This document shows positions 1 through 6,569 of a stretch of 17,724 nt of DNA, piece by piece; the stretch's first letter is position 1, and each line of letters opens with the position of its first letter. Under the pieces are notes generated by a model. It saw nothing but the letters and a program-made list of their open reading frames with translations, was not told the DNA's origin and ran no database searches. Origin of the DNA: CAG-582 sp964551965 (GTDB taxonomy: Bacteria > Bacillota_I > Bacilli_A > RF39 > UBA660); NCBI GenBank assembly GCA_964551965.1, contig CAZKFB010000027.1, forward strand, positions 1-17,724, in the 5' to 3' direction. The translations under genes and the position numbers were made by a program.

Positions 1-525
1 CATACATTTATGCCATTCGTTACCGAAGAGATATATCAAATGTTACCAATTAAATCACATGAGTCTATCATGATAAGCGAATATCCTCAATATGACAGTA
101 AATTTGTCTTTGATAAAGAATGTAAGGTAGTTGATAATAAAATAGCTTTTATTACTTCTTTTAGAAATGTAAAAGCTGAAAATAATATAACTAAGAATGC
201 TAAAGTAAAACTTGATTTTGAGGATGATATAATTGTTAAAATGTTGAAACTTCAAGATTCTTTAGTAAGTGAGTCTTTAGATATTAATTCTTATTCAGTT
301 AAATCAGGTGAATTAAATGCAACAATTTATTTTGAAAAAGAAGTAACAGAAGAAGAGAAAAAACAATTAGAAAAACAAATAAGTGATTTGGAAGCTTCAA
401 TTGAAAGAAGAAAGAAATTACTAGCAAATGAATCTTATGTTACAAAAGCTCCAGCTCAGTTAGTAGAGAAAGAAAAAGAAACGCTAAAAAGTGAAGAAGA
501 ACTTTTAGCAACATTAAAAAATTAA
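1..525 (+). CDS. valS: Valine--tRNA ligase, C-terminal part (5' end outside window)
   Basis: This is the last 174 codons of a class I valyl-tRNA synthetase, which charges tRNA-Val in the cytoplasm. The reading frame is open from base 1 (His-Thr-Phe-Met-Pro-Phe-Val-Thr-Glu-Glu), so the gene begins upstream. The first ATG, at base 10, is internal. The HxFMPFVTEEIYQ segment and the following ISEYP are typical of the end of the anticodon-binding domain. The last ~65 residues form the ValRS-specific C-terminal coiled coil, visible as LEKQISDLEASIERRKKLL and then the ANESYVTKAPAQLVEKEKE pattern. That tail binds the tRNA elbow in characterised ValRS. The gene ends in TAA and is followed at once by a strong terminator, so it is probably the last gene of its transcript. 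The family assignment is secure; only the C-terminal part can be judged. Confidence 0.96.
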   Translation, partial: HTFMPFVTEEIYQMLPIKSHESIMISEYPQYDSKFVFDKECKVVDNKIAFITSFRNVKAENNITKNAKVKLDFEDDIIVKMLKLQDSLVSESLDINSYSVKSGELNATIYFEKEVTEEEKKQLEKQISDLEASIERRKKLLANESYVTKAPAQLVEKEKETLKSEEELLATLKN

Positions 526-554
526 GAGGGATATAGATACTATATTCCTTTTTT
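526..554 (+). terminator. Rho-independent terminator of valS
   Basis: A 9-bp stem pairs 528-536 with 540-548 (one G-T wobble) around a three-base loop and runs into six Ts at 549-554. It starts one base after the valS stop codon and separates valS from the next promoter. Confidence 0.85.
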
Positions 555-556
555 AT

Positions 557-585
557 TTGACAATTAATAAAATTTAGTATATATT
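557..585 (+). promoter_or_regulatory. Sigma-A promoter for leader ORF and ABC exporter
   Basis: A perfect -35 box TTGACA (557-562) lies exactly 17 bases from a -10 box TATATT (580-585). Transcription should begin near base 592, giving a leader RNA of about 175 bases before the ABC gene. Confidence 0.8.
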
Positions 586-622
586 CTAATTGTATTTTCA
601 AAGGGAAAGGAAGTGATTAGTC

Positions 623-703
623 ATGAAAATATTATTAAAACAAAAACAATTATTTTTTCAAAATATGTATGGACTAATCATGATTCCTTTTATTTTAGTG
701 TAA
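623..703 (+). CDS. 26-residue leader peptide ahead of ABC exporter
   Basis: A short ORF (MKILLKQ at the start, IPFILV at the end, TAA stop) begins 10 bases after a good Shine-Dalgarno (AAAGGAAG, 606-613) and about 31 bases after the predicted transcription start. It lies wholly between the promoter and the terminator. Codons 13-19 form the RNA segment that can pair either with the leader's own initiation region or with the terminator arm. That makes a cis-acting leader peptide more likely than an independent protein. The peptide is rich in Lys, Leu, Ile, Phe and Gln, with no clear run of one amino acid, so general ribosome stalling (for example by an antibiotic) is a likelier signal than shortage of one amino acid. 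It could instead be a small membrane peptide, since its C-terminal half is hydrophobic. Confidence 0.6.
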   Translation: MKILLKQKQLFFQNMYGLIMIPFILV

Positions 704-716
704 TAAAAAGTTTGAT

Positions 717-744
717 AAAGTCCTACATATTTGTAGGACTTTTT
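717..744 (+). terminator. Attenuator terminator before ABC exporter
   Basis: A perfect 11-bp stem (717-727 with 732-742) closes a four-base TATT loop and ends in a T run at 740-744. It sits between the leader ORF and the Shine-Dalgarno of the ABC gene, so it can only act on read-through into that gene. Confidence 0.85.
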
Positions 745-767
745 AATTTATAGAGAGGAGAGTAATT

Positions 768-2507
768 ATGAAAAAGAATAGGAAGAAAAAAACGAATTTT
801 AAGCTTATATTTAGCTATTTTAAACCATATAAAGCTAAAGTTATCCTTATTTCTACAATTATATTAATTATTAACTTTGCTACGCTTTTTTATGGATACT
901 TAATTGGTGCTGGTACCGAAAGTGTAGTAAAGCTATCGATTAAATCAGCCATTATGTATTTTAGTATATATTTTATAATGTCATTATTAACAAATGTAAT
1001 TGAAGAAATCGTGTATAATGCATTAAATGTAATTCAGATGAAAGTATCTAGGAGTATTGGTTATGATACATATAAAAAAGTAATGTGTTTACCAGCTTAT
1101 GCATTTGAAGAGATGTCGTCGGGAGAAATAATAAATCGTGTGACTAATGATACCGAAATAGTAGTTGGTTCTGTAAATAGAGTAATGCAAGTTGTACCAA
1201 GCGTATTATCATCTTTATTAATACTTGTATATATTTATTATAATTCATGGATAATTGGTACAGAAATATTATTATTCTTAGTTATCTATGGTATTTTTGT
1301 ATTTATATTTTCTAAGAAAATAAAACAATGTAATAAGCAAGTTAAAGAACAAAACGATAAGTATACTGCAATAGCAAATGAATCAGTTGGAGGAATAAGA
1401 GAAATAAAAACTCTAGGTATAACTGATAATATTTCTAAGAATGTCTTAGATATAGTTAAAAATTTATTATCTATTTCTAAAAAAGAAATAAATATAAATA
1501 TGTTCTATGATGCAACTTCATGGTTTTTAAAAACTAGTATTGAGTGTGGCTCATTTCTTACTTGTGCAATATTACTTTATCAAGGTTCAGTATCATTAAC
1601 ATTCTTTATTGCATTAACTTTCTATATATATCGTTATACATGGTTAATTGAAAATATAACTGATTTTTCGGTAATATATCAGAGATTATCCGTAGCAATA
1701 AATCGTATAAATGAGATACTTGGAAATTTTATGTATGAAGATGTTAAATACGGAAACATTGAGTTAAATAATCCAAAAGGGGAAATAGAATTTAAAAATG
1801 TATCGTTTAATTATAAGAAAGAGAAAAAGATATTTAACGACTTTAGTATTAAATTCCAGCCTAATAAGTTTACAGCAATAGTTGGTTCTTCGGGTGGAGG
1901 TAAATCAACAATCTTTAATCTACTTACGAGAATATTTGACTGTAATAAAGGACAAATATGTATTGATGGAGTAAATATAAAGAAATTAACAGAAGAATCT
2001 CTAAGAAAGAACATATCAATTATTCGACAAGAACCATTTATATTTAATCGAACAATAATGGAAAACTTTAGACTTATTGATGAAAACGTAACTTTAGAAA
2101 AAGTGAGAGAATATTGTAAGAAAGCCTATATAGATGATTATATAATGTCTTTACCAAAGAAATATGATACATTGATTGGTGAAGGCGGAGTTAATTTATC
2201 AGGCGGGCAAAAACAAAGACTTGCCATTGCAAGAACACTTTTAAAAGAAGCCAAAGTTATATTATTTGACGAAGCAACTTCAGCTCTTGATAATGAATCA
2301 CAAGAGTATATTAAAGAATCAATTAAAGATTTATCTAAAGATCATACTATCATTATGGTAGCACATAGATTATCGACAATTATTGATGCTGATATAATAT
2401 ATGTTATTAAAAATGGAAAAGTATATGCTAAGGGTAAACATGATGAATTAATGCAAAAGTGTGATTATTACAAGAAATTATATACAACCGAGAGTAAAAT
2501 AGCATAA
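768..2507 (+). CDS. ABC exporter, fused membrane and ATPase domains (MsbA/BmrA type half-transporter)
   Basis: A 579-residue half-transporter expected to form a dimer that exports drugs, lipids or peptides using ATP. Residues ~1-320 are the type I exporter membrane domain, with hydrophobic helices near 22-45, 60-80, 140-160, 162-182, 245-270 and 275-295. Residues ~335-579 are the nucleotide-binding domain: Walker A GSSGGGKST (373-381), Q-loop Gln421, signature LSGGQ (477-481), Walker B VILFDE (497-502), D-loop SALD (505-508) and switch His533. All ATPase motifs are intact, so the protein should be active. The start ATG follows GAGAGGAGAG at good spacing. It stands alone behind a leader ORF and attenuator, which suggests inducible expression and a multidrug role by analogy with bmrCD. 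The substrate cannot be read from the sequence. Homodimer versus a distant partner is undecided. Confidence 0.93.
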   Translation: MKKNRKKKTNFKLIFSYFKPYKAKVILISTIILIINFATLFYGYLIGAGTESVVKLSIKSAIMYFSIYFIMSLLTNVIEEIVYNALNVIQMKVSRSIGYDTYKKVMCLPAYAFEEMSSGEIINRVTNDTEIVVGSVNRVMQVVPSVLSSLLILVYIYYNSWIIGTEILLFLVIYGIFVFIFSKKIKQCNKQVKEQNDKYTAIANESVGGIREIKTLGITDNISKNVLDIVKNLLSISKKEININMFYDATSWFLKTSIECGSFLTCAILLYQGSVSLTFFIALTFYIYRYTWLIENITDFSVIYQRLSVAINRINEILGNFMYEDVKYGNIELNNPKGEIEFKNVSFNYKKEKKIFNDFSIKFQPNKFTAIVGSSGGGKSTIFNLLTRIFDCNKGQICIDGVNIKKLTEESLRKNISIIRQEPFIFNRTIMENFRLIDENVTLEKVREYCKKAYIDDYIMSLPKKYDTLIGEGGVNLSGGQKQRLAIARTLLKEAKVILFDEATSALDNESQEYIKESIKDLSKDHTIIMVAHRLSTIIDADIIYVIKNGKVYAKGKHDELMQKCDYYKKLYTTESKIA

Positions 2508-2562
2508 AAAACTTTAAAAAAGTAAAAAAATATAGTAAATTATAAAAAGAGAGTGAGATATT

Positions 2563-4038
2563 ATGGAAAGAAAATTAACAGATCAAGAAATAGTTAGAAG
2601 AGAAAAATTGCAAGAAATTGGAAAAGTATGTAATCCTTATCCAGAAAAATTTGATAGAACACATACTTTAAAAGAAGCATCTACTTTGAGTGATGGAACA
2701 GAAAGTGTTAGATTAGCTGGTAGAATCGTATTCATGCGTAAAATGGGTAAATTAAGTTTCATTAGAATTAGAGACTTAGAAGGTTCTATACAATTAGAAA
2801 TTAAAATTGATGAAGTTGGTGAAGAAAGATATGATTTCTTCAAGAAACAAATCGATTCTGGAGACTTTATTGGTGCTGAAGGAGAAATATTTACAACTCA
2901 AACGGGAGAGAAAACTTTAAGAGTAAAAAGTTTTGAATTCTTAGGTAAAGCCTTAAGACCATTACCAGAAAAGTTCCATGGACTTACTGATACTGAATTA
3001 AAATATCGTCAAAGATATGTAGATTTAATTACTAATGAAGAATCAAGAAGAATATTCTTAGGACGTAGTAAGTTATATTCATTTATTCATTCGTATTTAG
3101 ATTCGCATGGATTCTTAGAAGTAGAAACTCCAATATTACAAACTGCTGTTTCAGGTGCTAGTGCAAAACCATTCTTTACTCACCATAATGCATTAGATCA
3201 AGATTGTAATTTACGTATTGCACCTGAAATTTATTTAAAAGAGTGTATAGCAGCCGGTTTTGACCGTGTTTATGAAGTTGCTAAATGCTTTAGAAATGAA
3301 GGAATGGATCCACAACACTTACAAGAATTTACACAAGTAGAGTGGTATGTATCCTACTGGAACTTTGAAGATACAATTACATTTTATAAGAAATTTATTC
3401 AAGAATTATTAATGAACTTAGTAGGAACTACTAAGATAACTTATCAAGGACACGAATTAGATTTTGGTGCCGAAAAATGGGCAAGAATTAACTATGTTGA
3501 AAGAATGCGCGAATTATTCGGATTTGATTTCCTTGGTATTAATGATCCTGATGAACTAAAGAGTAAAATCATCGAAAAGGGATTATTTACAGCAGCCGAT
3601 TTAACTGAATATAAGTCAGTTATTCAAGTAATTGATTTCTGTTATAAAAAATTAATTAGAACAAATATTGTGGAACCAACAATTATCTATAATTATCCAA
3701 CAGTAATGATGCCATTAACTAGAAGAAATGATGATAATGAACTAATGGTTGATATGTTCCAAGTTGTAGCATGCGGAAGTGAATTATGTAAAGCCTATTC
3801 CGAACTTGTTAATCCAAGCCAACAAAGACAAGCCTTCATTGATCAACTTAAAGCTAAAGATCAAGGTGATGATGAAACTATGGATATGGATGAAGATTAT
3901 CTACTTTGTATGGAACAAGGAATGCCACCAATTTCTGGTTTAGGATTTGGAATTGATAGATTATTAATGTTGATATACGATGCAGATTCAGTTAGGGATG
4001 TCGTACTGTTCCCATTAATGAAACCTGAAGTTAAGTAA
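2563..4038 (+). CDS. lysS: Lysine--tRNA ligase, class II
   Basis: A 491-residue class IIb lysyl-tRNA synthetase, normal in length for bacteria, charging tRNA-Lys. Residues ~45-125 form the N-terminal OB-fold anticodon-binding domain. The linker motif YRQRYVDL is at 148-155. Class II motif 1 is around GFLEVETPIL (183-192), motif 2 starts with FRNEG (243-247), and motif 3 is GLGFGIDRLLML (459-470), with its essential Arg. Motif 2 continues as DPQHLQEFTQVEWY, where most bacterial LysRS have an HNPEFT-type loop, so this belongs to a less common sequence variant. The ATG follows AGAGAGTGAG. The gap from the ABC gene is only 55 bases, with no terminator and a weak TATAGT (2531-2536). It may therefore be read from the exporter promoter, its own promoter, or both. 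A clear terminator follows. Confidence 0.97.
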   Translation: MERKLTDQEIVRREKLQEIGKVCNPYPEKFDRTHTLKEASTLSDGTESVRLAGRIVFMRKMGKLSFIRIRDLEGSIQLEIKIDEVGEERYDFFKKQIDSGDFIGAEGEIFTTQTGEKTLRVKSFEFLGKALRPLPEKFHGLTDTELKYRQRYVDLITNEESRRIFLGRSKLYSFIHSYLDSHGFLEVETPILQTAVSGASAKPFFTHHNALDQDCNLRIAPEIYLKECIAAGFDRVYEVAKCFRNEGMDPQHLQEFTQVEWYVSYWNFEDTITFYKKFIQELLMNLVGTTKITYQGHELDFGAEKWARINYVERMRELFGFDFLGINDPDELKSKIIEKGLFTAADLTEYKSVIQVIDFCYKKLIRTNIVEPTIIYNYPTVMMPLTRRNDDNELMVDMFQVVACGSELCKAYSELVNPSQQRQAFIDQLKAKDQGDDETMDMDEDYLLCMEQGMPPISGLGFGIDRLLMLIYDADSVRDVVLFPLMKPEVK

Positions 4039-4066
4039 AAAGGTATTTAATACCTTTTTATTTTTT
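4037..4066 (+). terminator. Terminator of lysS
   Basis: A 10-bp stem (4037-4046 with 4050-4059) with a three-base loop overlaps the lysS stop codon and is followed by a T-rich run at 4055-4066. Confidence 0.85.
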
Positions 4067-4074
4067 GATATAAT
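4066..4074 (+). promoter_or_regulatory. Extended -10 promoter for amidoligase-like gene
   Basis: TGATATAAT is a perfect extended -10 element (TGnTATAAT). No -35 box is visible at 16-18 bases upstream, where the lysS terminator lies. Transcription should start near 4081, just before the Shine-Dalgarno AAGGAAAG. Confidence 0.6.
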
Positions 4075-4098
4075 ACATTTTACTAAGGAAAGATAGAT

Positions 4099-4902
4099 AT
4101 GAATAGATTATCAATACCGAGATGGAAAAAATTTGGATTAGAGTTAGAAGTAAATGGAATAAAATCCGAAGAAATGAATGATATATTAAGCGAATTCTCT
4201 AAATATGAAGTTCAAACTGATAAATCTATTATTTATACAGGATCAGAAATAGTAACTCCTATATTACATAATAAAAAGAGAGAACTTAATGAATTAAAAG
4301 AAGTATTAGCAACTGTTTCTAATATTCCTCATGATTTTGAAGATTGTAGTTTACAAATAAACTTTGATTATTCATTAATAGGTGATAATGATAATTTTGA
4401 ATACTTCTTAAAAATATTTGCAATATTTGAAGATATAATATTCCATTATTCAATTGGGAGTTCTTATTGCTTTCGTGATTCAATTGATGTTTATGCAGCA
4501 CCAATAAGAAATTATTTGTTAAGTTATTTTAATTCTAAATTTCCGATGGAATGTCTATATGACCATTTTTCAAATAATAAGAGAGATGCAATAAGTTTAA
4601 AGAATAATAAAGGTAAGTATCATAAAAGTATATTGGAATATCGTTCAATAAATGGAACACTAGATTATGATGAAATAATGGACTATATAAATTTCTTTTA
4701 TTACTTAACTATTTCTTATCTAAGAGTAGATAAAGAGAAAATAGATTGTATGTTTTCCCAAATAAATCCAATGCTATATTTAGATAGTTATATGGTTAGG
4801 AAAATGAAAAAAGCAGAAGAATTTGCTTCTATAATATTTCCTAAAGAAAAAGATAAAAGTTTATTTTTAACTCGTTATGAGAATATAAATTGTCGAAAGT
4901 AA
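4099..4902 (+). CDS. Amidoligase_2-like protein (predicted glutamine-synthetase-fold ATP-amine/carboxylate ligase)
   Basis: A 267-residue soluble protein with no signal peptide. It shows the layout of the Amidoligase_2 family (COOH-NH2 ligases related to gamma-glutamylcysteine synthetase). FGLELEV (12-18) supplies the metal-binding Glu pair. DKSII followed by GSEIVTPIL (41-56) matches the second acidic strand. SLQIN (84-88) sits where the family usually has HxH or HIH. ILEYRSINGTLDYDEI (178-193) matches the conserved EFR...GTL strand. The usual active-site His is Gln86 here, so chemistry may be altered. Family members often sit in peptide-tag or cell-wall gene sets, but this one stands alone between lysS and the Rel-like gene on its own promoter, so its substrate is unknown. 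The assignment rests on motif recognition only. A divergent glutamate-cysteine-ligase-fold protein is the main alternative. Confidence 0.6.
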   Translation: MNRLSIPRWKKFGLELEVNGIKSEEMNDILSEFSKYEVQTDKSIIYTGSEIVTPILHNKKRELNELKEVLATVSNIPHDFEDCSLQINFDYSLIGDNDNFEYFLKIFAIFEDIIFHYSIGSSYCFRDSIDVYAAPIRNYLLSYFNSKFPMECLYDHFSNNKRDAISLKNNKGKYHKSILEYRSINGTLDYDEIMDYINFFYYLTISYLRVDKEKIDCMFSQINPMLYLDSYMVRKMKKAEEFASIIFPKEKDKSLFLTRYENINCRK

Positions 4903-4931
4903 TTGACAAACAAATTATATAGTAGTAATAT
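4903..4931 (+). promoter_or_regulatory. Promoter for leader ORF and Rel-like gene
   Basis: A perfect -35 TTGACA (4903-4908), beginning right after the preceding gene's stop, lies 17 bases from a -10 box TAATAT (4926-4931). The transcript should start near 4938. Confidence 0.7.
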
Positions 4932-4959
4932 GAGTTTATTACAAATTTGGAGGGTTTAT

Positions 4960-5034
4960 ATGAAGAGTAGTAGGGCTTGTAGAATTATATTTGTTAGTTA
5001 CAACGATATTACTCTTTCATGTGTAATTAAATAG
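4960..5034 (+). CDS. 24-residue leader peptide ahead of Rel-like gene
   Basis: A short ORF (MKSSRACRIIF at the start, SCVIK at the end, TAG stop) starts six bases after the Shine-Dalgarno GGAGGG (4949-4954), 22 bases after the predicted transcription start. It ends exactly where the terminator hairpin begins. It is rich in Ser (four), Ile (four), Arg (two) and Cys (two) but has no run of a single residue. The strong Shine-Dalgarno and its place between a promoter and a terminator support translation and a regulatory role; the peptide sequence resembles nothing I recognise. It could instead be a chance ORF in a short non-coding RNA. Confidence 0.5.
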   Translation: MKSSRACRIIFVSYNDITLSCVIK

Positions 5035-5061
5035 AACGACGGCTTAAAACTGTCGTTTTTT
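5035..5061 (+). terminator. Leader terminator before Rel-like gene
   Basis: An 8-bp stem (5035-5042 with 5050-5057, one G-T pair) closes a seven-base loop and ends in six Ts (5056-5061). It lies between the leader ORF and the Shine-Dalgarno GGGAGGTG of the Rel-like gene, so it should limit that gene's expression. Confidence 0.8.
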
Positions 5062-5082
5062 GTGTATTTGGGAGGTGTTCAG

Positions 5083-6543
5083 ATGTATAGTTTAGATGTT
5101 CTTTTATCAATTATTAGTGGATATAGTTCTAAAGATAAAGAACTTATAATTAAGGCTTATGAATTTGCTAGCAAAGCTCATGCGGGAATTACGCGTAAGA
5201 GTGGAGAACCTTATATTATTCATCCTTTAGCTGTCGCTATTATTCTAGCTAAAATGCATGCTGATGCCGATTCAATAGCTGCCGGACTATTACACGACTG
5301 TATTGAAGATGTCGATGGAATAACGACTGAAGTAATAAGTGAACAATTCAATCCAACAGTTGCTTTCTTAGTTGATGGAGTAACGAAGATTGATAAGATA
5401 AAATTCGGCAATAACAAAAAGTTAGCTGATGATGCAAGTACAAAAAAATTGATAGAATATATGTGTAAAGATATTCGTATTTTAATTATTAAACTTGCTG
5501 ATAGATTACATAATATGCAAACATTACAATTCCATAAACCAGAAAAGCAAATTGAAATATCTCAAGAAACAAGAGATTTCTTTGTCCCTTTTGCTGAACT
5601 TATTGGTGCTTATAATATAAAATTAGATCTTGAAGATTTATCATTTTTATATCTAAACCATGCTGAATATATTAAGATGGTTAAATTAGAAAGAGAACTA
5701 ATGAAATCTAATAGAAATAAAATAGATGAAGTATTGTGTAGTGTTTCTCAATTACTTAATAGTAAAGATGTCCCTTTTGATGTCAAATTAACTGTTAAGA
5801 ATTATTATGGGTTATATAATAGACTAAAAGAGTATCATGAACCAGAAAAAGTTCACGATTTATTTCAAATGAAATTCCTACTTAACGATATTGGTGAATG
5901 TTATAATTTAAGAAATTATATTAAAAAATTATATGTCCCATTAAGTGCTAAATCAAAAGATTATATTATAAATCCTAAAACAAATATGTATAGGGCACTT
6001 CATACTTCATGCTATGTTGAACCAGAAAAAATAGTTCAATTTCAAATGGTTACGCCAAGCATCGATTTAGTAAATACGCATGGTTTAACGGCCCAATGGA
6101 GCCAAAATATTAACTCAGCTGAAAGTATGCAACATGACTTTAGAGGCTTGCAAATATATCAAATTCTTAATGAACTTGTAACATCTAATATGGAAGCAGG
6201 AGAATTTACGGAAGATGTTCGCTCTGATGTCTTAGGTAAAAAGATATATGTTAAATCACCTAAAGATGAAATAATTGAACTTCCCGATGGGGCAACGCCT
6301 GTTGATTATGCATATTATATTCATTCATATTTAGGAGATCATTATATATATGCTAAAGTAAATGGTGAATTTGTTGATCCAACGTATCCTCTAAAGAGCA
6401 AAGATGTTGTTGAAATTGTAAGTTCTGATTTTAAAACTCCGGATGAAGAAGCATTATTATCTTTGGTAAAGACAAGTCATGCTAAGAGATGTATTAAAGG
6501 AATTAAGAGAAGAGAACTAAAAAGATTGGCAAATAGACCATAA
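5083..6543 (+). CDS. Rel/SpoT-like protein: intact HD (p)ppGpp hydrolase domain, degenerate synthetase domain, TGS, no ACT
   Basis: A 486-residue cytoplasmic protein of the long-RSH family. I prefer ATG 5083, behind GGGAGGTG (5070-5077), over the in-frame GTG at 5062. Residues 1-~190 are the HD hydrolase domain with all key residues: RKSGEPYIIHP (38-48, His47), HDCIED (71-76) and ADRLHN (139-144). The synthetase domain (~215-350) keeps the fold motifs KDYIINPKTNMYRALHT but has lost catalytic ones. The GRPKHIYSIYRK-type strand reads LTVKNYYGLYNR; the DxxxxR motif is DLFQMK (Lys264); the EIQIRT Glu is Gln309 in QFQMVT; and AAHW is TAQW. A TGS domain follows (~375-445). The protein stops ~20 residues past the TGS-linked helix, so it lacks the helical, zinc-finger and ACT regions of ~730-residue Rel. 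It probably degrades but does not make (p)ppGpp. Expression is likely set by the leader terminator. Confidence 0.9.
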   Translation: MYSLDVLLSIISGYSSKDKELIIKAYEFASKAHAGITRKSGEPYIIHPLAVAIILAKMHADADSIAAGLLHDCIEDVDGITTEVISEQFNPTVAFLVDGVTKIDKIKFGNNKKLADDASTKKLIEYMCKDIRILIIKLADRLHNMQTLQFHKPEKQIEISQETRDFFVPFAELIGAYNIKLDLEDLSFLYLNHAEYIKMVKLERELMKSNRNKIDEVLCSVSQLLNSKDVPFDVKLTVKNYYGLYNRLKEYHEPEKVHDLFQMKFLLNDIGECYNLRNYIKKLYVPLSAKSKDYIINPKTNMYRALHTSCYVEPEKIVQFQMVTPSIDLVNTHGLTAQWSQNINSAESMQHDFRGLQIYQILNELVTSNMEAGEFTEDVRSDVLGKKIYVKSPKDEIIELPDGATPVDYAYYIHSYLGDHYIYAKVNGEFVDPTYPLKSKDVVEIVSSDFKTPDEEALLSLVKTSHAKRCIKGIKRRELKRLANRP

Positions 6544-6548
6544 AATTA

Positions 6549-6554
6549 TATAAT
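6549..6554 (+). promoter_or_regulatory. Possible -10 box of glycosyltransferase gene
   Basis: TATAAT lies 15 bases before the ATG at 6570, with no clear -35. The transcript would start at or next to the GGTGA Shine-Dalgarno. Given the 26-base gap from the Rel-like gene, co-transcription is equally possible. Confidence 0.3.
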
Positions 6555-6569
6555 AATATTGGTGATATA

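Larger units (their letters stand above)
592..744 (+). promoter_or_regulatory. Putative ribosome-dependent transcription attenuator of the ABC exporter gene
   Basis: Three mutually exclusive pairings can be read directly. (1) 614-622 (TGATTAGTC, between the leader ORF's Shine-Dalgarno and its ATG) is perfectly complementary to 672-680. (2) 661-675 is complementary to 719-732, giving 14 base pairs with only U670 bulged. (3) 717-727 pairs with 732-742 to form the terminator. Pairings 1 and 2 share 672-675, and pairings 2 and 3 share the 719-727 arm. I infer that a ribosome at the leader start melts pairing 1, frees 661-675 and so blocks the terminator. Without leader translation, pairing 1 forms and transcription stops. 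This resembles the BmrB leader controlling BmrCD in B. subtilis. No T-box or known riboswitch consensus was seen. Confidence 0.7.
4958..5061 (+). promoter_or_regulatory. Putative leader-ORF attenuator of the Rel-like gene
   Basis: The leader start region 4958-4972 can pair with 5007-5022 near the end of the same ORF. The stem has about 15 pairs, with one bulged T (5015) and a few G-T pairs, and it buries the leader ATG. A weak competing pairing joins 4991-4999 to the terminator arm 5035-5042 (8 pairs, three of them G-T, A4996 bulged). Another joins 4994-5001 to 5023-5030. The layout matches the ABC attenuator (promoter, leader ORF, terminator, main gene), but a strong antiterminator is not evident. 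Leader translation could regulate through the first stem. Confidence 0.45.

Noticed and set aside
623..703. Type I toxin peptide
   Set aside because: The peptide is short and partly hydrophobic, but no antisense RNA promoter is seen opposite it, and its codons form the switch for the downstream terminator.
592..744. T-box or metabolite riboswitch ahead of the ABC exporter
   Set aside because: No T-box consensus (AGGGTGGnACCGCG) or known aptamer core is present, and the leader is too short. The leader ORF and its competing stems explain the region better.
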